A DNA stretch of 47,164 bases from Spirochaetota bacterium (GCA_020049045.1 JAIFLN010000023.1:1-47164), one strand, 5' to 3'; shown: positions 36,148 to 45,770, numbered from the stretch's first letter. Notes: a model not told the origin generated them from the letters alone. Numbers and translations: made by a program.

Positions 36148-37149
36148 ATGTCCAAGCTGCTTGTTGCTTTGATGGCTGTTCTGATCCTGGCTTCCTGTGC
36201 CCCCCAAGCGTCGACAGGCCCGGCCTCCCTTGCCGTTTTTATCCCGGGAACTCTCCAGGGAAGTCCCATCTACGAAATGCTGGATGCGGGAGCCCGTAAA
36301 GCGGTAGCCGAAGTTCCAGGGGCCATTGTGAAAACCATTGAAGGCGGGTTCAACCAAGCCCAATGGGGCGAGCAGATCGCCACCCTGGCCTCGAGCGGCG
36401 AGTACCGCTTCATTGTGACCAGCAACCCGGCCATGCCCGAGATTGCCGCTGCCGCCGCCAAAGCCTACCCCAACCAGAAGTTCCTTATCCTCGAATCGTA
36501 TTCTGACAATCCTTCTTACGCCACCTTGGCCTACAACCACCGCGAACTTTCCTACCTGCACGGTGTCCTCGGCGGCCTTCTGGCAGCGGAGCGCAAAGCG
36601 CCGGCCGTGCTGGGGCTGATTGCCGGGCAGGAATACCCGGACATGAACAACGCCATTGTCCCCGGTTTTGAAGAGGGACTTAAAGCCGTTTCGCCCGAAG
36701 GCAAGGTGGAGTTCCGTGTGGTGGGCAACTGGTACGACGCCGCCAAAGGGGCCGAATTGGCCAAGGGCCTGTTTGATCAGGGCGTATCGGTAGTGATGCC
36801 CATTTCCGGTGGTGCCAACCAGGGTGTTTTGACGGCTGCCAAGGCCTCGGGCCGGGCGGTTCTCTGGTACGATACCGATGGCTATGCAGTGGAACCGGGG
36901 GTTGTCTTCGGCAGCGGACGCATCCTTCAAGACAAAGCCGCCTACGAGCTGGTGAAAAAGGCCTTGGCGGGAACGCTGGAATACGGCAAACCCCAGATGG
37001 TCGGTTTCCAGGAAGGGTATTTGGACTACGTAACCGACTCGCCGACCTTTGTGCAGTTGGTGCCTGAAGGACCCCGTCAGAAGTTTGAGGCTGTTCTCGC
37101 CGACTTCCGGTCGGGCAAAACCCAGCTCGAGATGCCCCTTTCGCGGTGA
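36148..37149 (+). CDS. BMP-family ABC transporter substrate-binding lipoprotein (nucleoside type)
   Basis: Lipobox LASC; 'AVFIPGTLQGSPIYEMLDAGARKAVAEVPGAIVKTIEGGFNQAQWGEQIATLASSGEYRFIVTSNP'. Confidence 0.9.
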   Translation: MSKLLVALMAVLILASCAPQASTGPASLAVFIPGTLQGSPIYEMLDAGARKAVAEVPGAIVKTIEGGFNQAQWGEQIATLASSGEYRFIVTSNPAMPEIAAAAAKAYPNQKFLILESYSDNPSYATLAYNHRELSYLHGVLGGLLAAERKAPAVLGLIAGQEYPDMNNAIVPGFEEGLKAVSPEGKVEFRVVGNWYDAAKGAELAKGLFDQGVSVVMPISGGANQGVLTAAKASGRAVLWYDTDGYAVEPGVVFGSGRILQDKAAYELVKKALAGTLEYGKPQMVGFQEGYLDYVTDSPTFVQLVPEGPRQKFEAVLADFRSGKTQLEMPLSR

Positions 37150-38630
37150 TCCCGCCCCTGGTTCTTCTCCAAGGACTGACAAAGACCTGGCCCGAAAACG
37201 GGGTTACCGCCTGTGACAGCGTGACTCTCGAAATTCGGGCAGGCGAAGTGCTGGCTCTGCTGGGAGAAAACGGGGCCGGCAAGAGCACTCTGGTGGGTTT
37301 GCTGGCCGGAACCATCCGCCCCGATGCGGGCCAAGTGGTGCTTGAAGGCCGTACCCTCGGTATTCGTGACCGGGCCCTGGACTGCGGCATCGCTCTGGTT
37401 CCCCAGCATCCTCCGTTTTCTCCGGAACTGGCCCTCTGGGAACATGCCATTCTGGGCGACGAGCGGTACCGATGGCTGGGCCCGCGCGCCAAAGCACTCC
37501 TGATCCAGGAGTTGACGGCCCTGGCGGCACCCTGGGGCTTCCAGCTGGACTGGAACCTGAGTGGGAGGGAGGCCGGTCCGCTGGCCCTGCAGCGGGCAAC
37601 TTTGACGGCCTTGTTCCGCCGAAAACCACGCTTATTGATTCTCGACGAACCGACGGCGGCGCTTCCTGGTCCCGAGGCCGAAGCCCTGTTGTCGGCCGTT
37701 TCGCTGTGGGCAAAACGGGAACAGACGGCGGTGGTTTTCATCACCCACAAATTGCCCGAAGCGCTGCGCTGGGCAGACAGGATTGCCGTCATGCGTTCGG
37801 GCCGCATCAGCGCGGTGGTGACGCCCGACCAAACTTCGCTGGAACAGCTGGGATCACTGCTGTTTCCTGCCAGTTTGGTCGCCCCCCTCGATACCGACCC
37901 GCTACCCCCACCCGCTGCCGACGCTCCCGTTGTGTTTGAGACCCGAGGAACCAGGGCTGACTTCCGCTTGAAGGCCGGTGAGATTCTGGGGCTGACTTCG
38001 CTGCGGGGCGAAGGCGCGGAAGCCCTGGAAGAGGAACTCACAGGCATGTCTCCCCTCCCCCAAGGTTGCCTGCATATGGATGGCCACGATGTGACAGGCT
38101 GGGATATTGCCAACCTGCGGAAGCTGGGGCTCAGTTATGTGCCCTCCGATAGGCTTGGTCGAGGCAGCAGCCCGCATTCCCAACTTGCCAGCAACGTGAT
38201 TCCCTACCGCGTCGGCCAGCTGGCACGCCGGGGCCTTCTGCGCCGACATTCTGTGCGGGAGTATTTCCAGGATTTGAAAAACCGTTACGGTCTTGCCGGA
38301 GAGGCCGGCCAGAGGCTGGTCACGCTTTCGGGCGGCAATATCCAAAAACTGATTCTGGCCCGGGAAATGGAACAGAATCCCCGCGTCTTGATCCTTGCCG
38401 AGCCCAGCTGGGGTCTGGATCTGGAAGCTCGTCGCATCCTGTACGGGTTGATCCGGGCGTCGGCCCGGCGGGGTACGGCCGTCGTGCTTCTCACCAGCGA
38501 GCCGCTGGAGCTGTTCGAAGTCTGCACCCAGATCGGTGCTCTGGCCGGGGGACAGTTGCGGTCACTGCGGCCAGCGTCCCAATGGACGCCCGAAACACTG
38601 GGACGGGTTTTGCTGGGGTTGGACTCATGA
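37146..38630 (+). CDS. Nucleoside-type ABC transporter ATP-binding protein (two ABC domains)
   Basis: 'LGENGAGKSTLVGLLAGTIRPDAGQVVLEGRTL', 'LSGGNIQKLILAREMEQNPRVLILAEPSWGLDL'; GTG start overlaps the upstream stop. Confidence 0.92.
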   Translation: MIPPLVLLQGLTKTWPENGVTACDSVTLEIRAGEVLALLGENGAGKSTLVGLLAGTIRPDAGQVVLEGRTLGIRDRALDCGIALVPQHPPFSPELALWEHAILGDERYRWLGPRAKALLIQELTALAAPWGFQLDWNLSGREAGPLALQRATLTALFRRKPRLLILDEPTAALPGPEAEALLSAVSLWAKREQTAVVFITHKLPEALRWADRIAVMRSGRISAVVTPDQTSLEQLGSLLFPASLVAPLDTDPLPPPAADAPVVFETRGTRADFRLKAGEILGLTSLRGEGAEALEEELTGMSPLPQGCLHMDGHDVTGWDIANLRKLGLSYVPSDRLGRGSSPHSQLASNVIPYRVGQLARRGLLRRHSVREYFQDLKNRYGLAGEAGQRLVTLSGGNIQKLILAREMEQNPRVLILAEPSWGLDLEARRILYGLIRASARRGTAVVLLTSEPLELFEVCTQIGALAGGQLRSLRPASQWTPETLGRVLLGLDS

Positions 38631-39652
38631 ACAGACGGACCAACCCGCTGGCCAGCGGCATCGGGACTCTCGTGGCGTTGGGCCTGGCGCTCGGCCTGGC
38701 GGTTGTTTTGCTGGCGGTGTTGAGTCCCAACCCGGCAGGGGCTCTCCGCGCCTTTTTCTGGGGACCCGTCTCTTCGGGGTTGGCGTGGGGCAACCTGCTC
38801 AATCAGGCTCTGCTGCTCAGCCTGACAGGACTGGCTGCGTCGTTGGCGTTCGGGGCCGGTGCCTTCAACCTGGGCGGTGAGGGACAGACCTACACCGGGG
38901 GCCTGGCAGCCCTGGCGCTGACGCTGGTTCTGCCGGTGGCCTGGGGCTGGGGTGGCATTCTTGCGGCTTTGCTGGCCGGGGTGATGGCCGGGGCGCTTCT
39001 AGGGGGCCTCAGCGGCTGGCTCAAGGTTCGTTTCGAGGCCGATGAGATGATTACAACCTTTCTGCTTTCCGCCTCGGCTGTCCCCTTTGTCAACGCTGTC
39101 ATGACTGGACCCGGAATCGGTGCGGCCCAGAGCATGCTCATCCAGTCCCGGCCCGCCCCCGAGGCCTTCTGGATACCCGGGCTGTTGGCACCTTCGAACC
39201 TCCATGTCGGAATACTAGTGGCGGTGCCCATAGTGGTGGTGTTTGCTGTTCTGGTAAACCACACCCCCTGGGGTTACCGCCTGCGGTTGATGGGGCGCAA
39301 CCGCGATTTTGCCCGCTATGCTGGAATTTCTACCGGTATCTACGCCCTGGTTCCCCTGGGACTGTCGGGGGGGCTCCACGGCCTGGCGGGTGCCCTGGGG
39401 GTGTTGGGAACCCAGCACTCGCTGGTGCAGGGGTTTTCGGCAGGTTGGGGTTGGAACGGTATCGCCGTCGCCCTGATTGCCCGCTCCAATCCCTGGGCCG
39501 TTCTACCTGCCGCCGCCTTACTCGCCTTCCTCGACCAGGCGGGGCGTTCGGTGGTGTTGCAGGGGCAGTTTCCCTTCCAGCTCAGCGCCCTGTTTCAAGC
39601 GTGCATTCTGTTCTTTATCACGGCAAGGAGGCTGCATGGGCGTCCCCTTTGA
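38627..39652 (+). CDS. ABC transporter permease (nucleoside type)
   Basis: Hydrophobic; 'FGAGAFNLGGEGQTYTGGLAALALTL', 'LGTQHSLVQGFSAGWGWNGIAVALIA'; ATGA overlap with the ATPase. Confidence 0.9.
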   Translation: MNRRTNPLASGIGTLVALGLALGLAVVLLAVLSPNPAGALRAFFWGPVSSGLAWGNLLNQALLLSLTGLAASLAFGAGAFNLGGEGQTYTGGLAALALTLVLPVAWGWGGILAALLAGVMAGALLGGLSGWLKVRFEADEMITTFLLSASAVPFVNAVMTGPGIGAAQSMLIQSRPAPEAFWIPGLLAPSNLHVGILVAVPIVVVFAVLVNHTPWGYRLRLMGRNRDFARYAGISTGIYALVPLGLSGGLHGLAGALGVLGTQHSLVQGFSAGWGWNGIAVALIARSNPWAVLPAAALLAFLDQAGRSVVLQGQFPFQLSALFQACILFFITARRLHGRPL

Positions 39653-40508
39653 TCTGTTGACCCCGCTGCTGGTAGCGGCGCTGGGTGCCCTCTGGTCCGA
39701 GCGCGCCGGCATTCTCAACATCGCCCTCGAAGGGCAAATGCTGTCGGGAGCCTTGGCGGGGGTTCTGACCTTCCATTTTACGGGAAACCTGACCCTCGCC
39801 CTGGCTGTTGCCGTTGGTTTTGGCGCTGTCACCGGGCTTCTGCTGGCCTGGGGCACCCTGGACCTAGGAGCCGACCCCTTCATTGCGGCGCTGGGTCTGA
39901 ACCTGCTGTTGCCGGCCTTGGCGGGCTGGGTCTCTTTCAGCCTGTTTGGCAATCTGGGGGTCATCCGTCTGACTGGCAACGCCGCTCCGGTTCTGCTTGG
40001 TGTCCCCTTGTTTTTGATCTTGGCGCTGGTTTTGGCGGGTGCCACCCAAGCACTGCTGTTCCACACTCCGTGGGGTCTGCGAATCCGCGCGGCGGGAACG
40101 GGGCCTCAGCTTATGATCAGCCGCGGGCTCGACAGCCGGGTACTGCAGCGTCAGGCCCTGGCAATTTCCGGTGCCTTGGGAGCGTTGGCCGGGGCCTTCC
40201 TGGCCCTGAACCTCGGAGCCTTTGTTCCCGGGATCAGCGCCGGCAAGGGCTGGATAGCCCTGGTAGCCCTGTATTTGGGAATGCGAAAACCGCTGCCGGT
40301 ACTGGCAGCCTGTCTGGTGTTGTCGTGGACCGAACAGGCGTCCAACTTGCTTCAGAGCTTCCGCGACCTTCCCACCGGGCTGGTTTTGGGGCTGCCTTCG
40401 CTGCTGACCGTCGTTGTCTTCGTGGCGACGACGGCCTACCGCAAGGGCGGCCGTTCCAAAGTGAACCGGCCCAGCTTCCCTGTGCGAAAATCGGACAACA
40501 GAGCCTGA
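39636..40508 (+). CDS. ABC transporter permease (nucleoside type)
   Basis: MGVPFDLLTPLLVAALGALWSERAGILNIALEGQMLSGALAGVLTFH...; overlaps the previous permease by 17 bp. Confidence 0.9.
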   Translation: MGVPFDLLTPLLVAALGALWSERAGILNIALEGQMLSGALAGVLTFHFTGNLTLALAVAVGFGAVTGLLLAWGTLDLGADPFIAALGLNLLLPALAGWVSFSLFGNLGVIRLTGNAAPVLLGVPLFLILALVLAGATQALLFHTPWGLRIRAAGTGPQLMISRGLDSRVLQRQALAISGALGALAGAFLALNLGAFVPGISAGKGWIALVALYLGMRKPLPVLAACLVLSWTEQASNLLQSFRDLPTGLVLGLPSLLTVVVFVATTAYRKGGRSKVNRPSFPVRKSDNRA

Positions 40509-41287
40509 TAGGCGCGGTCCCAGGCGACTTCGCCGCCTTTGGCCAGCATACCCCGCTTTCTTCCCCAGGCTTCAATGCGGCCAAAAACCTGCTCCTCCGA
40601 CTCCTCCAATCCTTTGACAGGATCGGCCCAGTAGCTGGAAAAGGCTTGAGGATACAGGGCAGAAAGGGTCACCACCAGCTCACGGACCAGGTCGGACACT
40701 GAAAGTATTTCATCTTTGACCGAACCCAAGAAGGCCAGGCGCAGGCCGACGCTCGGATCTTCAAATTTGTGCCATAAAATACCGGGGGTATCGAACAGAT
40801 CGAATTTCTCGCTGATGTTCATTCGCTGCAGGCCCTTGGTATGCCCCGGCTTGGGTGCCACCGAAGCTTTTTTGCCCCCGACCAAGGCATTGATCAAACT
40901 TGACTTGCCCACGTTGGGCACCCCGACGATCATGCCCCTCACCTTGCGCAGCCCAAACCATTTTTTGTCCTTGCAGAGTTCATTGACCGCGTGGCTGATG
41001 GCGGGCAAATTTTTGCGTTCCTTGCAGCTGATCAGCACGGCGCGGGTTTCGGGCCGCTGCTCGTACCAGGCCTTCCAGGCCGAGGTAGCCCGCGGGTCTG
41101 CCAGGTCGATCTTATTGAGCAGCACCACCCGGGGCTTGTCGCCCAAAAGCTCGTCGAGCAGGGGGTTGGAAGTGGCGAAAGGCGCCCGGGCATCCACAAC
41201 TTCGAGAAAGACATCCACCTGGCTGCGGTGTTCTTGAATGAGGCGCTGAGTCTTGAGCATGTGCCCGGGGAACCATTGAATTTCCAT
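40436..41287 (-). CDS. rbgA: Ribosome biogenesis GTPase (YlqF/RbgA-like, circularly permuted)
   Basis: 'IQWFPGHMLKTQRLIQEHRSQVDVFLEVVDARAPFATSNP', NKID 'LLNKIDLAD', 'GVPNVGKSSLINALVGGKKASVAPKPGHTKGLQ', 'LFDTPGILW'. Confidence 0.94.
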   Translation of the reverse strand: MEIQWFPGHMLKTQRLIQEHRSQVDVFLEVVDARAPFATSNPLLDELLGDKPRVVLLNKIDLADPRATSAWKAWYEQRPETRAVLISCKERKNLPAISHAVNELCKDKKWFGLRKVRGMIVGVPNVGKSSLINALVGGKKASVAPKPGHTKGLQRMNISEKFDLFDTPGILWHKFEDPSVGLRLAFLGSVKDEILSVSDLVRELVVTLSALYPQAFSSYWADPVKGLEESEEQVFGRIEAWGRKRGMLAKGGEVAWDRAYQALLSDFRTGKLGRFTLERPPLR

Positions 41288-41291
41288 TGAT

Positions 41292-41723
41292 TCAGTCGCT
41301 CAGCAGTTTGCGGAAGACGACTTGGGTTTTATAGCGGCTAAAGCCTTCACGGTCATAAAAACGGTGCGCCTCGGTGCGGGTGCTGTTGGAACGGACAATC
41401 ACCTCGGTGGCCCCGTGCTCGCGGATCCAGTCCTCGGCAACCGCCAACAGTTCGGCCCCATAGCCCCGGCTGCGGTAAGCGTCGTCGATGACCAGCCCCA
41501 CAATCTCTCCGTAAGGGGGACGATACGCGGGTTCCACAATACGGCAGGCCACGGTACCGACCACTCCCACCCCGGGTTGGTCAAACACCAAGGTTTTTTC
41601 CCAGGGCCTCTGGAGCTGCTTTCGCAGTTCCTCCCTGGCGTATTCGGCCTTTACCGGGTATCCCAGTTGGGACGCCAGTTCTGAGTAGCGCAGAAAATCT
41701 TCCTCTCTGATGGGACGAATCAT
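41292..41723 (-). CDS. GNAT-family N-acetyltransferase
   Basis: MIRPIREEDFLRYSELASQLGYPV...'GEIVGLVIDDAYRSRGYGAELLAVAEDWIREHGATEVIVRSNSTRTEAHRFYDREGF'. Confidence 0.93.
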   Translation of the reverse strand: MIRPIREEDFLRYSELASQLGYPVKAEYAREELRKQLQRPWEKTLVFDQPGVGVVGTVACRIVEPAYRPPYGEIVGLVIDDAYRSRGYGAELLAVAEDWIREHGATEVIVRSNSTRTEAHRFYDREGFSRYKTQVVFRKLLSD

Positions 41724-41788
41724 AGGGTGCTCCTCTGACACGCATTGTAGCATATGGTAAATTGTCGTGTTCTTTCCTGGAGGCAATC

Positions 41789-42583
41789 ATGATTCCAACC
41801 GTCGGCGTTATCGGATTCGGCAACATGGGCGAAGCCCTGGCTGTGGGCTTGGCCAAGAAAAATCTCGCCACGGCGGTGGGGGTCTTTGAAATGAACCCTC
41901 AAACCCGTTCCAAGGCCTACCGGAACAAAAAGCTGACCGTTCATGAAACCATCGAGGCCCTGGTCGAAGCCAGCACCATTCTGGTGATTGCCATCAAACC
42001 CCAGGATATTCCGGGTCTTTTGGCCAAGCTCAGGCCGTTGGCCCACGGTAAAGCTTTTATATCGCTGGCTGCCGGGCTGGGCACCGCCTCGTTTCAAAAG
42101 GAACTGGGGGTGGAGCAGGTCGTCCGGTTCATGCCCAATTTGGCGGCAAAAGTCGGAAAAGCTCTGGTAGGGGTCAGCCCCGGCACCGACTGCGGCCCCG
42201 TTTTCGCCGAACAGGCCCTGAAAATCGCGGGAGCCCTTGGACGGGCCGTTCCCCTGCCAGAAAAGTTGATGTCGGCCATCACCGGCCTTTCCGGTTCGGG
42301 AATCGCCTTTGTGTTCCATTTTGCCCATGCCATGGCCTTGGGCGGTGTCAAAGAAGGTTTTGCCTACAACCAAGCGCTGGAACACGCCCTCGACACCATT
42401 GAGGGAGCCGTTGCCTTGCTACGTGAAACAGGGGAGCACCCCATTGCCTTTGAGAGCAAGGTTTGCTCACCGGGCGGAACCACCATCGAAGGGGTGCAGG
42501 TGCTGGAGCAGACCGGTTTCACCGCCTCGGTCATCAATGCGGTATCGGCGGCTTCGCGCCGCGCCCACGAACTGGAGCGCTGA
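41789..42583 (+). CDS. proC: Pyrroline-5-carboxylate reductase
   Basis: 'VGVIGFGNMGEALAVGL', 'AITGLSGSGIAFVFHFAHAMALGGVKEGF', 'VCSPGGTTIEGVQVLEQTGF'. Confidence 0.93.
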   Translation: MIPTVGVIGFGNMGEALAVGLAKKNLATAVGVFEMNPQTRSKAYRNKKLTVHETIEALVEASTILVIAIKPQDIPGLLAKLRPLAHGKAFISLAAGLGTASFQKELGVEQVVRFMPNLAAKVGKALVGVSPGTDCGPVFAEQALKIAGALGRAVPLPEKLMSAITGLSGSGIAFVFHFAHAMALGGVKEGFAYNQALEHALDTIEGAVALLRETGEHPIAFESKVCSPGGTTIEGVQVLEQTGFTASVINAVSAASRRAHELER

Positions 42584-42594
42584 ACGAGCGAAAA

Positions 42595-43083
42595 CTAACT
42601 CGTGGCTTCGAGGGGAACTCCCAGCCACTGCGAAAGGTCTTGTCCCCAACCCGTCAGCCGCTCTTTGGAAGCCTTGCCCCGGTCGTTCTCAATGGTCATT
42701 ACCGTACCGTCGCGCAGCCCGATTTCCAGCCCCACAAATTGGGCGGGCCCAAAGACCGTCGTTCTGACTACCGAAACTTCTTCCAGGGCGAACGCTTTGG
42801 TCCGGTGGAAGACCACAAGTCCCACCTTGAACTCGACACGGTTTTTGGCCCGGTCAAAGGTCACCGACTCCTCATAGAGGGCCCCCAGAACGGCCAGCGA
42901 AGCCAGCACAACGGGAATCAAAAGACTGGCCAGAAAAAACCCCGCGACGATCAGGGCTGCTGCGGTGATCAAATTGATCATTCGGAAAGACCACCCCACC
43001 CCGAACCTCCAGACGGCATCGGATTGGGTCAGACGAAGGCGAATGTTGAACATGGTGTCACCATACCATGAAAGCCCTTTCAT
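42595..43083 (-). CDS. Hypothetical membrane protein
   Basis: 162-aa ORF with a central hydrophobic hairpin (FRMINLITAAALIVAGFFLASLLIPVVLASLAVLGALY). Confidence 0.6.
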   Translation of the reverse strand: MKGLSWYGDTMFNIRLRLTQSDAVWRFGVGWSFRMINLITAAALIVAGFFLASLLIPVVLASLAVLGALYEESVTFDRAKNRVEFKVGLVVFHRTKAFALEEVSVVRTTVFGPAQFVGLEIGLRDGTVMTIENDRGKASKERLTGWGQDLSQWLGVPLEATS

Positions 43084-43147
43084 CGCTTGCGGGCTGGGGT
43101 CTGAACCGCTATAATCCGGGTTAGCTTACGACACAAGGAGACGCCTC

Positions 43148-44587
43148 ATGCTCAATTTCGTCGAATCCCGGCGTGTGAAGATTGTCTGTACTCTCGGGCC
43201 GGCCACGAATTCCTACGAAAAAATCTTGAAACTGGCGCAGATCGGCATGGACGTCGCCCGGTTCAATTTCTCTCATGGAACCAACGAGGACCATAAACAG
43301 CGCTTCGAATGGGTGCGCAAAGCCTCTGCGGAGTGCAAAAAACCCATCGCCATCCTGCAGGACCTTCAGGGTCCCAAAATCCGTGTGCGCAAGTTCGCCG
43401 GTGACCAAGTTGAACTCAAACCGGGTGCCTCGTTCATTCTTACTGTCCGTGATGTGCCCCTTGGTAACGAAAAAGAGGCTTCGGTATCGTACCCGACCTT
43501 CAACAAAGACGTTTCCCCCGGCTCCATCGTACTGCTGGACGACGGCAACCTGAGCCTCAAGGTCACCTCGATCAAGGGCGAAGATGTCCATTGCGAAGTT
43601 GTCCACGGTGGTATTCTGAAGAACAACAAGGGTGTCAACCTTCCCGGCAGCATCCTATCCGTCGAGGCTCTGACCCAACAGGACAAGGACCACTTGAAGT
43701 TCGGGCTTGATCTAGGTGTCGACTACGTGGCACTGAGCTTTGTTCAGCGTCCCGAAGACGTCAAAGAAATCAAGGAACTGATTTACTATTATGGCAAGGA
43801 CACGCCGGTCATCTCGAAGATCGAAAAGCCCCAGGCCGTTGACCGCATTGATGAAATTCTGGCTCTGACCGACGGCATCATGATTGCCCGTGGCGATATG
43901 GGCGTTGAAATGAACGTGTGGGAAGTACCACCGATTCAGAAAGACATTATTGCCCGTTGCAACCGCATGGGCAAACCCGTTATCACCGCAACCCAGATGC
44001 TGGAGTCGATGATCAGCAACCCCCGTCCCACCCGCGCCGAAGCCACGGACGTGGCCAACGCCGTTCTCGACGGTACCGACGCGGTCATGCTCAGTGCGGA
44101 AACAGCGTCGGGACAGTACCCCTTCGAAGCCGTTGAACACATGCACAAGATCATCACCACCATCGAGGCCAAGCGTCCCACGTCGTTCGCCGACCGCAAG
44201 CTGATTTTGGACCCCACCTTTGGTATTGCCAACGCCATTGGCGAGTCGGCCGGTGTCGCTGCCGTCGTTGTCGGTGCCGGTAAAATCATCTGCTTGACCG
44301 ACTCGGGCTACACCGCCAAAACCGTCAGCCACTTCCGCCCTCCCATGCCCATTTTGGCACTCAGCCCGAGCGACAAAGCACTGCGCCAGCTGGCCCTGTA
44401 TTGGGGAGTTTGGGGCATTCCGATTGCCACCTTTGGTGACAACATTGATGATGCCGTCCGCCAGGTCACCGCACTGCTCAAAAACGGTGGGTTTGTCAAA
44501 AAGGACGAGAAAGTTATCTTTACCGCCGCCCTGCCCTTCACCGCGCATAAGGACACGAATATGATCCGCATCGAACAGATCACCTGA
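43148..44587 (+). CDS. pyk: Pyruvate kinase
   Basis: 479 aa; 'KIVCTLGPATNSYEKILKLAQIGMDVARFNFSHGTNEDH', 'GIMIARGDMGVEM', 'KPVITATQMLESMISNPRPTRAEATDVANAVLDGTDAVMLSAETASGQYP'. Confidence 0.97.
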   Translation: MLNFVESRRVKIVCTLGPATNSYEKILKLAQIGMDVARFNFSHGTNEDHKQRFEWVRKASAECKKPIAILQDLQGPKIRVRKFAGDQVELKPGASFILTVRDVPLGNEKEASVSYPTFNKDVSPGSIVLLDDGNLSLKVTSIKGEDVHCEVVHGGILKNNKGVNLPGSILSVEALTQQDKDHLKFGLDLGVDYVALSFVQRPEDVKEIKELIYYYGKDTPVISKIEKPQAVDRIDEILALTDGIMIARGDMGVEMNVWEVPPIQKDIIARCNRMGKPVITATQMLESMISNPRPTRAEATDVANAVLDGTDAVMLSAETASGQYPFEAVEHMHKIITTIEAKRPTSFADRKLILDPTFGIANAIGESAGVAAVVVGAGKIICLTDSGYTAKTVSHFRPPMPILALSPSDKALRQLALYWGVWGIPIATFGDNIDDAVRQVTALLKNGGFVKKDEKVIFTAALPFTAHKDTNMIRIEQIT

Positions 44588-44729
44588 CCAAACGGCACCC
44601 CTCCGTTCCGGCGTCGTTTCGGACTCGCTGCGGTACTCGAGTACCTTCCGGTACACTGCGTGCCTCGCATCGTCCTCAACCTAGCCGGAACAAAGGGTTG
44701 CTCGTTTGGTAGCCACCCCTCCGTTCCGG
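44588..44729. repeat. Structured intergenic element between pyk and its terminator
   Basis: 7-bp outer inverted repeat CCAAACG (44588-44594)/CGTTTGG (44703-44709), perfect palindrome GGTACTCGAGTACC (44632-44645), direct repeat CACCCCTCCGTTCCGG (44596-44611 and 44714-44729). Confidence 0.5.
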
Positions 44730-44739
44730 TGTTTTTTCA

Positions 44740-44757
44740 GCCCCCAGCGATGGGGGC
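44740..44757 (+). terminator. Rho-independent terminator downstream of pyk
   Basis: GCCCCC-AGCGAT-GGGGGC followed by TTTTCT. Confidence 0.75.
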
Positions 44758-44761
44758 TTTT

Positions 44762-45685
44762 CTATGCGGTGGGCAGACCACTCAGATCTTCTTCATCCAA
44801 ATTGGTCAGGGCTGCAATCTGATCGCGAGGCAGTCCTGACGATAAAAGCCCCCGGGCAATTTCGAGCGCTTTCTGTCGGGCACCTTCCGCGAGTCCTACC
44901 TGTCGGCCTTCCTGCAACCCCTCCTGCAACCCCTCCCGCCAACCTTCTTCTCGCCCTTCTTCTAGGCCTTCCCGTTTTGCTTGGCCGATCAGACTGGCCT
45001 GATCATGAAGAAATTTCATGCGGTCATCGTAGGCCATCCGAGCTTCCGAATCCTTTTCAAACCTGTGGTAGCGTTCAGCCAGTTCCTGCAGTGAATGGTT
45101 CTTTTTCAATAGGACCATCATGGGGCCCTCCCTCTCATCAAGATGTTTGAGGGCATACAGCCACTCGACCAGTTCAGAGTGATCATTCTCAGGCAATTTG
45201 GGCAGCTCGAGATAGTGCATCACACAATCGTCGGTCAACAACACGTCAGGATGAGTCATCTCGGTCAGCTGAAAAGTGGAACGAAAAGGTACCTTGTCAG
45301 GAAAGAGGTTGAAGTTGAGAATGCTGACGCTCACGACAGGCATCAGCCTGCGGTATTCCTGCCCCTCGAGTAGCTGTTCTGTATAGCTCTTGGCCCAATA
45401 GTAGAGGCTCCGTTCGCCATACTCCGCCTGGGTACGAACTTGCACTTCGACATTGACCAGTCTGCCGTCTGCCGCTCTGGCCTTAATGTCGATCACGGTC
45501 TGCTTGGCTGAAGCATACTCGCGTTCACCCAAGGGATTGACAATCTCAAGGGCGGTGAACGGCTCCATTCCCGCATGCCGTTGAACGATGTTGATGAAAC
45601 TGAGAAGCAATCCCGTGCTGCTTCTGGAACCAAAAAGGTACTTGAAGACAATGTCGCTTGTAGCAGAAATCCGTGCCATATCCAT
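44762..45685 (-). CDS. Rpn-family / PD-(D/E)XK nuclease-family transposase-like protein
   Basis: MDMARISATSDIVFKYLFGSRSSTGLLLSFINIV... 'VIDIKARAADGRLVNVEVQVRTQAEYGERSLYYWAKSYTEQL'; C-terminal EG-rich tetrapeptide repeats. Confidence 0.92.
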   Translation of the reverse strand: MDMARISATSDIVFKYLFGSRSSTGLLLSFINIVQRHAGMEPFTALEIVNPLGEREYASAKQTVIDIKARAADGRLVNVEVQVRTQAEYGERSLYYWAKSYTEQLLEGQEYRRLMPVVSVSILNFNLFPDKVPFRSTFQLTEMTHPDVLLTDDCVMHYLELPKLPENDHSELVEWLYALKHLDEREGPMMVLLKKNHSLQELAERYHRFEKDSEARMAYDDRMKFLHDQASLIGQAKREGLEEGREEGWREGLQEGLQEGRQVGLAEGARQKALEIARGLLSSGLPRDQIAALTNLDEEDLSGLPTA

Positions 45686-45748
45686 AATGTACTCCTTAAT
45701 GGAGCTAACGGGAAAGGAGGCGTTCTTGCTTCAACAGACCAAAAAAAA

Positions 45749-45770
45749 GAACCTCCCTTTCGGGAGGTTC
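45749..45770 (-). terminator. Terminator of the outer-membrane protein gene
   Basis: GAACCTCCC-TTTC-GGGAGGTTC with an A-run on the + strand (45741-45748), i.e. a T-tract on the minus strand. Confidence 0.85.

Noticed and set aside
36680-38113. 477-aa minus-strand ORF opposite the BMP lipoprotein and ABC ATPase genes
   Set aside because: Ser/Arg/Pro-rich antisense frame across two real genes; no domain-like pattern.
43712-44656. 314-aa minus-strand ORF opposite pyruvate kinase
   Set aside because: Shadow ORF; pyk is complete and highly conserved on the plus strand.
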